The notes below the pieces were generated by a model that saw only the letters and a program-made list of their open reading frames with translations, had not been told where the DNA came from and did not search any database. 5,357 bases of DNA. Source: CAYFZR01 sp046760505 [NCBI: Candidatus Hydrothermarchaeota archaeon] (GTDB lineage Archaea; CAYFZR01). Positions 1-4,722 of this stretch are shown here, one piece after another (the stretch's first letter is position 1; each line of letters begins with the position of its first letter). Position numbers and translations under genes: made by a program. The stretch covers positions 1-5,357 of the forward strand of contig JBHIEG010000067.1 of the NCBI GenBank assembly GCA_046760505.1, in the 5' to 3' direction.

Positions 1-254
1 ATGCTTTCCACATCTTCTCCTATTAGTTTTTCAATTCTGTCTTTGAGCTGGTCGGCAGCTTTGTTGGTAAAGGTTGTAACGAGAATGTTTTCCGGTTTGA
101 TACCTTTTTCTTTTATCAAGTAGGCCACTCTATGAGTGATAACTCTTGTTTTTCCAGTTCCAGGTCCGGCAATGATTAATAGGGGCCCTTTAAAATGTTC
201 AATTGCTTTATTTTGATTCTCGGTGTGAAAATCACAAATAATTGAACTAGCCAT
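1..254 (-). CDS. UvrD/PcrA-like superfamily 1 DNA helicase, N-terminal fragment
   Basis: This is the first 84 codons of an ATP-dependent SF1A helicase, which uses ATP to move on and unwind DNA in repair or replication restart; the rest lies beyond the window edge. Visible motifs in order are a Q-motif-like segment ENQNKAI (residues 12-18), Walker A AGPGTGKT (29-36, with the catalytic lysine at 35) and motif Ia TFTNKAA (61-67). Their spacing matches UvrD, Rep and PcrA proteins. The ATG at 254 starts about ten residues before the Q motif, as is usual. GGTGGG sits immediately upstream (256-261), rather close to the ATG, so an in-frame GTG at 260 is an alternative start. The family is clear, but which member (UvrD, PcrA, or a UvrD-related nuclease-helicase) cannot be decided from the N-terminus. 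It appears unrelated in function to the nucleotidyltransferase genes downstream. Confidence 0.93.
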   Translation of the reverse strand, partial: MASSIICDFHTENQNKAIEHFKGPLLIIAGPGTGKTRVITHRVAYLIKEKGIKPENILVTTFTNKAADQLKDRIEKLIGEDVES

Positions 255-285
255 TCCCACCAACCATATTAGTGAACACAAGAAT

Positions 286-298
286 AGTTAAAACTATC
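286..298 (-). promoter_or_regulatory. Possible TATA/BRE promoter of the helicase gene
   Basis: On the minus strand the sequence reads GATAGTTTTAACT, with its TTTTAA core about 35-38 bases upstream of the helicase ATG. That would place transcription start close to the start codon with a short leader carrying GGTGGG. It lies within a short inverted repeat, ATAGTT-AA-AACTAT. Support is position and composition only. Confidence 0.3.
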
Positions 299-371
299 GT
301 TTACCTCGATAATAACAAATTCCGAAAACTGGATTAGAAGAAGTGACCATCCACAAAACCTAGGAAGTCTT

Positions 372-396
372 CTATCTTTAGGCCTCCTAAAGATAG
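372..396. terminator. Perfect 11-bp hairpin followed by a T-run on the plus strand
   Basis: CTATCTTTAGG (372-382), loop CCT, then CCTAAAGATAG (386-396) form a perfect inverted repeat with a three-base loop. TTTT follows on the plus strand (397-400). It sits 40 bases past the stop of the minus-strand winged-helix gene and upstream of the helicase gene, so it could end or separate those transcripts. The T-run, however, is on the strand with no gene. It may instead be a protein-binding site or a stabilising 3' stem. Confidence 0.45.
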
Positions 397-436
397 TTTT
401 AAATGTTAACCACACAGAATCTGAGAAATATATCCT

Positions 437-640
437 CTATTTCCTCCAGTAGAAGCCGCCCTTTGCCTTGAATTTTTCGACTTTTCCTTCGGATTCCAGT
501 TCCATCAAAACTCTGTATAAAGCGTGCCAGTTAATTCTCTTGCCGGTCAATTTTTCCAGTTCCTTTAAAATCTCATTCGTGCTCTTGATTTCGGTTCTCG
601 ATAATATACCAAATACTGGTTCTTTGTATTTCCCTGACAT
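437..640 (-). CDS. Small winged-helix DNA-binding protein (67 aa), unassigned family
   Basis: This short protein looks like a single winged-helix domain. Helix 1 covers about residues 1-15. A helix-turn-helix follows: STNEILKELEKL (20-31), then a recognition helix INWHALYRVLMELESEGKV (36-54). A basic wing ends in GGFYWRK. The pattern of paired choice of partner helix and 'L..L..EGKV' is typical of PadR- or MarR-like minimal regulators, but I do not recognise the exact family. It is likely a cytoplasmic transcription regulator. The ATG at 640 has no Shine-Dalgarno sequence, and a TATA-like box lies 22-27 bases upstream, which suggests a leaderless transcript. It stands alone, 120 bases downstream of the 763-2518 unit on the same strand and upstream of the helicase, so a regulatory link to either is possible but unproven. 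Confidence 0.72.
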   Translation of the reverse strand: MSGKYKEPVFGILSRTEIKSTNEILKELEKLTGKRINWHALYRVLMELESEGKVEKFKAKGGFYWRK

Positions 641-660
641 TAAAAGGTATATATCAATAC

Positions 661-670
661 ATTATATCTA
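661..670 (-). promoter_or_regulatory. TATA-like box of the 67-aa winged-helix gene
   Basis: The minus strand reads TAGATATAAT, centred about 25 bases before the ATG at 640. This is the spacing expected for an archaeal leaderless transcript. A second AT-rich element, GATATATA, is too close to the start to serve as a TATA box for it. Confidence 0.4.
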
Positions 671-762
671 ATGTTTGTATCATATTACCAAATCAGCCCT
701 AAAAGTTGCTGCTACTCGAAAAAATCTGGATGTATGTGAATGTGAAACAAGCGTAAAATTCT

Positions 763-1584
763 CTAATCAACAAAGTACCTGTATCTCTTACCCTCTCTCT
801 CAACCCTTATCACGTTAGCATCAACCAATTCCCTCAAACGTTTTCTGGTCCATGATTCTGAATAGTTGTATCTCTCTCTAATTCTTTTGAATATTTTATC
901 AAAGGTATCATCTCCATCTTTTATGATTCCTACAAAAACTTTCTTCACCAATTCGTCACCAGCTAGCTTCCAGAGTTCTTTGATTATTGGAGCCTCAATA
1001 CCAGTTCTCTCTTTTAGCTCTTCTAATCTATCTACCAGAAAATATTCCCAAATCGTTCTCTTTTCTTGCGTAAAACATTCTTCTTTTATTATATTCCAAT
1101 CTAATCCTCTTTCTGCCAAGGTTCTCATATCGAGTAAGTCTGCCTCTCTCTCGGTAATGCATTTAAACAAGAAGATGTCCTCAGGCGACATTAGATAGAC
1201 ATCTAAGTTACCAAAAGAACCAAAGAATTCGGCTCTTTCTACCATTCTTTCCGTAATTTCTAATCCTCTACATACTTGCCTATGAAAAAGATCAAATTGA
1301 AATCCTTTTGGATCTCTCAATATGGTTGATGCTCCTAAAGCTTGATACTCTTTTGGTAGTTCCTTTACATCATAGAATCCTAGGGATTTTAAGACGTCTA
1401 CAAAATCTTTAAGGTCATTGGGATTTGCATAAATCACATCAATGTCTTTAGTCGAGACTTTGTATCCTCTAATAACCATTGAGCACCCGCCTATGAGAAA
1501 AATTTTGAGTTTGCGCCCTAATTTCGAGCCTATTCTTTCTAATTCATTGATCAATTCAGATCTGGTAAACATCTTGGGCTCCAT
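763..1584 (-). CDS. DUF6036/AbiEii-like nucleotidyltransferase with C-terminal winged helix, candidate toxin
   Basis: This 273-residue protein has a polymerase-beta-type nucleotidyltransferase fold. The glycine motif IGGCSMVIRG (31-40) precedes the paired catalytic aspartates in TKDIDVIY (D47, D49). A third acid, D98, lies in GFQFDLF. The segment LMSPEDIFLFKCITEREADLLDM (about 131-153) matches the helix with conserved Lys and Asp seen after the core in DUF6036 and AbiEii proteins. Residues 225-273 look like a winged helix ending in a beta-wing (REGKRYRYFVD). Such enzymes transfer nucleotides to RNA or protein and are often toxins. It overlaps the upstream regulator gene, so the two are probably translated together. 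The first ATG (1584) has a distant GGAG. The ATG at 1572 (residue 5) has GGAG with a six-base spacer and may be the true start. Family assignment is fairly firm; the toxin role is inferred from gene order. Confidence 0.85.
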   Translation of the reverse strand: MEPKMFTRSELINELERIGSKLGRKLKIFLIGGCSMVIRGYKVSTKDIDVIYANPNDLKDFVDVLKSLGFYDVKELPKEYQALGASTILRDPKGFQFDLFHRQVCRGLEITERMVERAEFFGSFGNLDVYLMSPEDIFLFKCITEREADLLDMRTLAERGLDWNIIKEECFTQEKRTIWEYFLVDRLEELKERTGIEAPIIKELWKLAGDELVKKVFVGIIKDGDDTFDKIFKRIRERYNYSESWTRKRLRELVDANVIRVEREGKRYRYFVD

Positions 1585-2518
1585 CTAGTCCATACTCCAT
1601 TGCTTTAGATTGAAACTCCTCCCATGTCGGGAAATGATCTGGCTTGATTTTGCCTCTGGAAGAAAAATAGGTTTCTAAGGCACTTATAGTTGGTTGCAGA
1701 ATATATTTAGTGGATTCTTTAAGCATATAATCTAGGTTAATTTTCTCTACCTTCTTCCAGAGAAGTAAAACACCGAGAATCAATCTGGTATCTGTTGGAT
1801 CAAGCACTAATGTGTGCAGGATAATATCTTCTACACTTAAATCTCTCTTAAATGGAGAATAGAAGTAATAATAATACTCGGGAACAAAAAGCTGAACGCT
1901 GAATTTGTGGTAAGCGGACAAAGAAGTTAGCATGAATTCTTCTGATTCTTTGAACTCAGAGGTTTTTATCAAAAACTCATTGCCTCTTTGCCAAAGAATT
2001 ATTGCATCATTTGCAAACTCTATCGCCATTTTATGGTTCATATAGTTTCTAAACTCGATAATAAACTCTCTTAAAAGATTAAACCTTTCATTGAATTCAT
2101 AGGTAACCTTGTCTTTTTTGATTATAATGCCAAATTCTCTCAGTATTTTTAGTTTTGACTGAACCGTCCTTTCAGAAAGTTGCGAGAAAGAAATTATCTC
2201 ATCTTTTTTTAGGGGAGAATATGCCAAAGGAGATAAAACTACTAAAGCGGAACCTGATAAAATTTTATCAAGGTGCATATGACCAAATTCCGATAAAAAA
2301 GTTTTCAAAAGGATAGCATGTTTCGTATCTGAAAAGTAAACGTATTTTGAAAGGCCTCTCTTCCTGGTTTCAAGAATGCCTTTTTCGGAGAGAGATTTCA
2401 ATATTCGGGAAAGATGTGGGTAGGAAATTTTGGTATTTCTGACTACTTCGCCTATGCTCTCCCTTTCTTTCTTTGCTACTGTTTTCAATACTTTGATCTC
2501 ACTCCCATTTAGATTCAT
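1556..2518 (-). CDS. Double winged-helix regulator, candidate antitoxin of the DUF6036 pair
   Basis: This 320-residue cytoplasmic protein begins with a MarR/ArsR-like winged helix (about 5-65): SIGEVVRNTKISYPHLSRIL is the helix-turn-helix and SEKGILETRKRGLSKYVYF the wing. A second winged helix is likely at about 95-142 (LKKDEIISFSQLSERTVQSK, then LREFGIIIKKDKVTYEF). The rest (165-320) is a mixed helical domain I do not recognise, with a YYYYFY stretch (215-220) and a FPTWEEFQSKAMEYGL segment near the end. The gene is first in a two-gene unit and overlaps the nucleotidyltransferase by 29 bases (17 if that gene starts at 1572). A DNA-binding protein encoded first and overlapping a nucleotidyltransferase recalls AbiEi-AbiEii, although this C-terminal domain is not evidently AbiEi-like. 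The ATG at 2518 lacks a Shine-Dalgarno sequence and has a TATA box at leaderless distance, overlapped by a palindrome that suggests self-repression. Confidence 0.78.
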   Translation of the reverse strand: MNLNGSEIKVLKTVAKKERESIGEVVRNTKISYPHLSRILKSLSEKGILETRKRGLSKYVYFSDTKHAILLKTFLSEFGHMHLDKILSGSALVVLSPLAYSPLKKDEIISFSQLSERTVQSKLKILREFGIIIKKDKVTYEFNERFNLLREFIIEFRNYMNHKMAIEFANDAIILWQRGNEFLIKTSEFKESEEFMLTSLSAYHKFSVQLFVPEYYYYFYSPFKRDLSVEDIILHTLVLDPTDTRLILGVLLLWKKVEKINLDYMLKESTKYILQPTISALETYFSSRGKIKPDHFPTWEEFQSKAMEYGLDGAQDVYQI

Positions 2519-2532
2519 TGTATGTAAATTTT

Positions 2533-2557
2533 GTTAAATAATATTTAAATATTTAAC
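2533..2557 (-). promoter_or_regulatory. TATA box inside a 25-base inverted repeat upstream of the regulator gene
   Basis: GTTAAATA (2533-2540) and TATTTAAC (2550-2557) are perfect 8-base arms around a 9-base centre. The centre and inner arm hold ATATTTAAATAT (2541-2552), 23-34 bases before the ATG at 2518, an archaeal TATA position for a leaderless mRNA. A regulator bound here would block TBP, as in self-repressed toxin-antitoxin operons. The AT-richness of the region means some symmetry could be chance. Confidence 0.5.
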
Positions 2558-2764
2558 TTTTTTTTGAATGAAATGAGTATTCTTTTTGTCCGGAACTCAG
2601 AAAACATAAATTTATCTTCTCGACTTTTTGTCTCTTGGATCGAACCATTCTTGTTCTTCTAATTCTTTGGATCTTTAGGTAAAGGATATCTAAATCGATA
2701 TTCATATCTTATGAAGATCCTTGCAAATCATTAAAATTATCTTAATATAGGACAGGCGTCCTAG
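2558..2764. other. Intergenic region with a possible 20-codon gene-end remnant
   Basis: No complete gene is convincing here. On the minus strand 2612-2674 reads RSKELEEQEWFDPRDKKSRR followed by a TAA stop, with an in-frame stop just before it. The charged composition looks like the C-terminus of a lost gene, but 20 residues prove little. The plus-strand end holds an AT-rich stretch (2731-2749) that could be the old promoter of the decayed gene at 2765. Confidence 0.25.
2748..2763 (+). promoter_or_regulatory. Perfect palindrome just upstream of the decayed nucleotidyltransferase gene
   Basis: TAGGAC-AGGC-GTCCTA is a perfect inverted repeat with 6-base arms. It lies between an AT-rich TATA-like stretch (TTAATATA, 2742-2749) and the probable TTG start at 2765. 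Its position suits an operator for a self-regulating winged-helix protein, here left as a relic. Confidence 0.35.
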
Positions 2765-3221
2765 TTGTCAGGGACAGTTCAATTCAGGCTTACAGAAAAA
2801 ATGCTTGATATTGTTTTATTTTTCTTCAAGCATATAGGAGAACGTTTTGGTGTTAGAGATATTTATAGAGAGATAGGAGGAGGTAAAGGATATATCAGCG
2901 AAGCCCACCTATTATTACCTAAATAAAGACAACTACAAGTCGTTTTTAGCTGTTTCTTTGGCTTTAGAGAAAAATAAGACAGAGTTTTTGAAAAATATCC
3001 TAAGCTAGCCTAATACTGGAAGACTACGTTAAAGCTCTTAAGGAAAGTTTGGGAGATTACTTGAGATTTGTACTGTTCTTTGGCACCCATGCTAGAGAGA
3101 TTGCAAGAGGATAGCGATATCGATCTACTTGTGAATTGAAGAAGTTACAAAAAGGATAGCAAGCCGTTATGCTGTTCCCTATCTCATATATCCCTTAGTG
3201 GGAGAGAGTTCAGAGATTTTT
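2765..3221 (+). pseudogene. Decayed winged-helix plus MNT-type nucleotidyltransferase gene
   Basis: The reading starts at TTG 2765 and runs to about 2903 as a helix-turn-helix: LTEKMLDIVLFFFKHIGERF, then GVRDIYREIGGGKGYISEA. The frame then changes to PTYYYLNKDNYKSFLAVSLA and onward (2904-3005), ending at TAG 3006. The recognition-helix end and wing are missing, which suggests an internal deletion of tens of bases. A third frame gives LILEDYVKALKESLGDYLRF then VLFFGTHARE (3010-3105). A further shift gives EDSDIDLLVN (3107-3136), and another gives EEVTKRIASRYAVPYLIYPL (from 3138). Assembled, this is the GS-x-D-x-D nucleotidyltransferase core (with FFGT for the usual FGS) behind a DNA-binding domain, the same layout as the gene at 3931. 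At least three frame changes plus the deletion make it non-functional. Its 3' end runs into the convergent NYN gene and appears cut. The exact 3' limit is uncertain. Confidence 0.8.
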
Positions 3222-3689
3222 TTATCGAGAAAGCCTGCTAACTTGTGTCAATACGCCTGCATTTTTTGCCTCTTCTACTACTGGAACAAAATCGCTGTCG
3301 CCCGTAACAAGAATTGCTTTGTGAATTTTTCCTGTCCAAGACAGGCGAACTAGATCTACAGTTAATAAATTGTCCACTCTTTTTTGTATAAATTCAACTT
3401 GCCCAAATCTTGTAATACGGCCTAATTTACCTAATCTTACTTCAAAACGAGGCAATTTTTTTAAAGAAATAATAAATCTATCCATTCTTGAGTATCTTTC
3501 TTTTTCCTCTTCAGTAGGCGGACTACTTTGGTAAGGCATACAATCATAATAATACGTTCGGAAGCGTTCTGCATTAGCATTTTCGCATAATTTATTAGAA
3601 AAAGCTTCAAAATCAATTTTTGGTTCACCAAAGGCCTTGAGAACATAACTAAAATATCCACCGTCTATAAATACAGCAGCTTTATCCAT
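3222..3689 (-). CDS. NYN-domain (LabA/DUF88, PIN-like) putative ribonuclease, C-terminus probably truncated
   Basis: This 155-residue protein has the NYN fold of metal-dependent nucleases. The first strand AVFIDGGYF carries D9. QKRVDNLLTVDLVRLSW (102-118) carries D106 and D112. ILVTGDSDFVPVVEEAKNAG (126-145) carries D131 and D133. These acids form the expected active site, so RNase activity is plausible. Family members usually continue after the last motif with another strand and helix; here only VLTQVSRLSR remains, so the end is probably lost at the junction with the decayed gene on the other strand. I chose ATG 3689 because GGTGA lies five bases upstream of it. The ATG at 3701 overlaps that ribosome binding site and would add only four residues. 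The gene stands alone on its strand, divergent from the nucleotidyltransferase gene at 3931. The substrate is unknown, and a role in RNA-targeting defence is only a guess. Confidence 0.85.
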   Translation of the reverse strand: MDKAAVFIDGGYFSYVLKAFGEPKIDFEAFSNKLCENANAERFRTYYYDCMPYQSSPPTEEEKERYSRMDRFIISLKKLPRFEVRLGKLGRITRFGQVEFIQKRVDNLLTVDLVRLSWTGKIHKAILVTGDSDFVPVVEEAKNAGVLTQVSRLSR

Positions 3690-3693
3690 TATT

Positions 3694-3699
3694 ATCACC
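3694..3699 (-). promoter_or_regulatory. GGTGAT ribosome binding site deciding the NYN start
   Basis: The minus strand reads GGTGAT followed by four bases and the ATG at 3689, a textbook archaeal Shine-Dalgarno sequence. It overlaps the upstream ATG at 3701-3699, which argues against that ATG being used. Confidence 0.75.
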
Positions 3700-3727
3700 A
3701 TAAGAAAACAAAAGAAATAAACACACG

Positions 3728-3739
3728 TTTATATAAAAA
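3728..3739 (-). promoter_or_regulatory. TATA box of the NYN gene
   Basis: TTTTTATATAAA on the minus strand is a strong archaeal TATA box, 39-50 bases upstream of the ATG at 3689. Transcription about 26 bases downstream of its centre would give a leader of roughly 20 bases that includes GGTGAT. Confidence 0.6.
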
Positions 3740-3762
3740 GGTTGCTAAAAATCGATAATTGC

Positions 3763-3787
3763 CTGCCGTCCCTAAACGGAACGGCAG
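3763..3787. other. GC-rich hairpin in the divergent intergenic region
   Basis: CTGCCGT (3763-3769) and ACGGCAG (3781-3787) pair as a perfect 7-bp stem with an 11-base loop. An overlapping alternative stem, CCGT/ACGG (3766-3779), would compete with it. The GC content stands out against the AT-rich surroundings. A T6 run follows only 25 bases later, so it is a poor intrinsic terminator. It lies upstream of both divergent promoters and could be a regulatory site or a relic of inserted DNA. Confidence 0.4.
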
Positions 3788-3819
3788 CGGCTATAGTAAT
3801 TATAGTTAATTCTTTTTTG

Positions 3820-3826
3820 TATATAA
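3820..3826 (+). promoter_or_regulatory. TATA-like box upstream of the split nucleotidyltransferase gene
   Basis: TATATAA follows a T6 run and faces the plus-strand gene. It would start transcription near 3850 and give a leader of about 80 bases that contains the 16-base palindrome. A nearer alternative is the AATAATATTATT core of that palindrome, 26-37 bases before the ATG at 3931. Confidence 0.35.
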
Positions 3827-3891
3827 GGATTATGTATACTCTTTGTTCAAGTCGGTTAACCAATCCATCTCCAAAATCCAGTGTTCAATGA

Positions 3892-3907
3892 TGAATAATA
3901 TTATTCA
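3892..3907 (+). promoter_or_regulatory. Perfect 16-base palindrome, probable operator
   Basis: TGAATAATATTATTCA is fully self-complementary with no spacer. It ends 11 bases before the TTG at 3919 and 23 bases before the ATG at 3931, where a TATA box or operator would lie. The downstream gene encodes a winged-helix domain, so binding by its own product is a natural hypothesis. Confidence 0.5.
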
Positions 3908-3930
3908 AAGGTAAAACTTTGCGTGTTATT

Positions 3931-4197
3931 ATGAAAGAGAAAGAGATAGAAAAAATAGTCGCAGACTGCTTTATCGATGAGATAGCAAAGCATAAAGACA
4001 TTATGAATTTATTTTTGAAGTTTCCCAGGAGAAATTTTACTACAAGAGAGCTATCAGATATTTCCGGAGTACCTTACTCTACTGCTTGGAGATTTGTAAA
4101 AAAAATTAGAGAAACTTGGATTGATAAACACAGAGAAAATTGGAGCCTCTATATCTTGCAGTCTCAACGAGGAAACTCCCTTCCTCAGAGAAGTTAA
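3931..4197 (+). CDS. Winged-helix half of a split winged-helix/nucleotidyltransferase gene
   Basis: Residues 1-20 form an amphipathic helix. Residues 21-58 form a clear helix-turn-helix: KDIMNLFLKF, then RNFTTRELSDISGVPYSTAW and RFVKK. After K58 this frame continues into about 30 residues without family resemblance (IRETWIDKHRENWSLYILQ and on), whereas the next frame gives KKLEKLGLINTEKIG, the expected end of the recognition helix and wing. The true product is therefore read from here into the frame of the next entry; as drawn, this frame would give only a DNA-binding stub with a junk tail. The start is ATG 3931. A TTG at 3919, preceded by AGGT at a usable distance, would add RVI and is an alternative. 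It is likely DNA-binding and self-regulating through the palindrome upstream. Confidence 0.65.
   Translation: MKEKEIEKIVADCFIDEIAKHKDIMNLFLKFPRRNFTTRELSDISGVPYSTAWRFVKKIRETWIDKHRENWSLYILQSQRGNSLPQRS
4098..4105 (+). other. A8 run where the reading frame shifts
   Basis: Eight consecutive A follow TTTGT in the recognition helix. With one A fewer, the sequence reads V-K-K-L-E-K-L-G-L-I and joins the two halves into one 201-residue protein (3931-4537). Runs of this length are common sites of sequencing error, of replication slippage mutation, and of RNA polymerase slippage that can restore a frame. Confidence 0.8.
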
Positions 4198-4537
4198 GAA
4201 AATTTTAGAAATAGAAAGCTCTCCACAAATTTTGGCGGCAAAAGAATTCTCTAAGAAGGTTAAAAAAATGAAAGGAGTCGAAAAAATTATTCTCTTTGGC
4301 AGTGTTGCAAAAAGGAAAGAAAGACTCACAAGCGATGTTGATATAGCAGTTATGGTTCAAAGAAAGAATAAAGATCTAGAGAGAGAAATAACAAGAATTA
4401 CAGAGAGAATTTTGGAAAAATCGAGAATGAAAATAGTACCCATAATTTTAACTTCGAAAGAACTAGAGGATAACGAACAGTTTTCTAGAGAGTTAAAAGA
4501 AGGGGAAATTCTATATGAAAGAACTAAAAGAAGCTGA
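4121..4537 (+). CDS. MNT-type nucleotidyltransferase half of the split gene
   Basis: This frame is open from 4100 and can begin formally at TTG 4121, which is more likely an internal Leu of the joined protein. It carries a minimal nucleotidyltransferase domain. Strand VEKIILFGSVAKRKERLTSD contains the GS pair (G60, S61 in this fragment), and SDVDIAVMV the catalytic aspartates D72 and D74, with the spacing of MNT enzymes. Later parts are a long helix (DLEREITRITERILEKSR) and a strand MKIVPIILTS, then an end helix and KEGEILYERTKRS. The usual third carboxylate is not seen in that strand (KIVPIIL). MNT proteins with a DNA-binding domain are typical antitoxins or stand-alone modifiers that AMPylate a partner, usually a HEPN protein. 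A downstream reading (ATG 4515) overlaps the gene end but is broken. Confidence 0.72.
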   Translation: MINTEKIGASISCSLNEETPFLREVKKILEIESSPQILAAKEFSKKVKKMKGVEKIILFGSVAKRKERLTSDVDIAVMVQRKNKDLEREITRITERILEKSRMKIVPIILTSKELEDNEQFSRELKEGEILYERTKRS

Positions 4538-4599
4538 TTGAAAGCAAACTTGAATTAAAAACTGGAGCCTGGATATATAGAGTTCTTCGGAAAACTTGA
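4515..4599 (+). pseudogene. Degraded remnant of a possible partner gene
   Basis: An ATG at 4515 overlaps the end of the nucleotidyltransferase frame and reads MKELKEAD then stop. The next frame continues as LIESKLELKTGAWIYRVLRK (from 4534) to a stop at 4597. Joined, MKELKEALIESKLELK resembles the opening helix of a small helical protein such as a HEPN toxin, and the position is right for a partner. A third frame gives LEPGYIEFFGKLEKI (4562-4606). Nothing coherent follows to 4670. Assignment as HEPN is a guess from position. Confidence 0.35.
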
Positions 4600-4670
4600 G
4601 AAAATTTAGGTTTTGAAGATTGATTTTGACAGATCTCTTGGCAAAGTTAACCACTTTGAAAATCTCAAAT

Positions 4671-4682
4671 AAATTTATTATA
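4671..4682 (+). promoter_or_regulatory. TATA-like box of the MNT-HEPN pair
   Basis: AAATTTATTATA lies where transcription would begin near 4703, almost at the in-frame TTG 4702 and GTG 4705. A transcript from here would be leaderless for those codons or have a leader of about 20 bases for the ATG at 4723. Confidence 0.45.
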
Positions 4683-4722
4683 GTTGTAGCTAAATTATCT
4701 ATTGGTGGTCATACTGAGAGGT

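Noticed and set aside
641-762. Short intergenic region searched for an RNA gene or small frame
   Set aside because: Apart from the TATA-like box at 661-670 nothing structured or coding was found.
866-1198. Open frame of 110 codons on the plus strand
   Set aside because: It lies antisense within the nucleotidyltransferase gene, its Ser/Leu/Ile-rich translation is typical of a reverse-strand shadow, and no ribosome binding site or family motif is seen.
2553-2705. 50-codon minus-strand frame rich in basic residues
   Set aside because: It ends inside the promoter palindrome of the regulator gene, has no clear ribosome binding site, and competes with the WFDPRD frame; no domain is visible.
3331-3345. 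Inverted repeat CCTGTC-CAA-GACAGG
   Set aside because: It lies inside the NYN coding sequence, encoding the conserved LSWTG stretch, and is most simply a coincidence.
3888-3894. ATGATGA resembling a C box of a C/D guide RNA
   Set aside because: No CTGA D box follows at a suitable distance and the sequence is part of the start of the palindrome.
4054-4329. Open frame of 91 codons on the minus strand
   Set aside because: It is antisense to the split winged-helix/nucleotidyltransferase gene, whose plus-strand motifs are convincing; the reverse product has no recognisable features.
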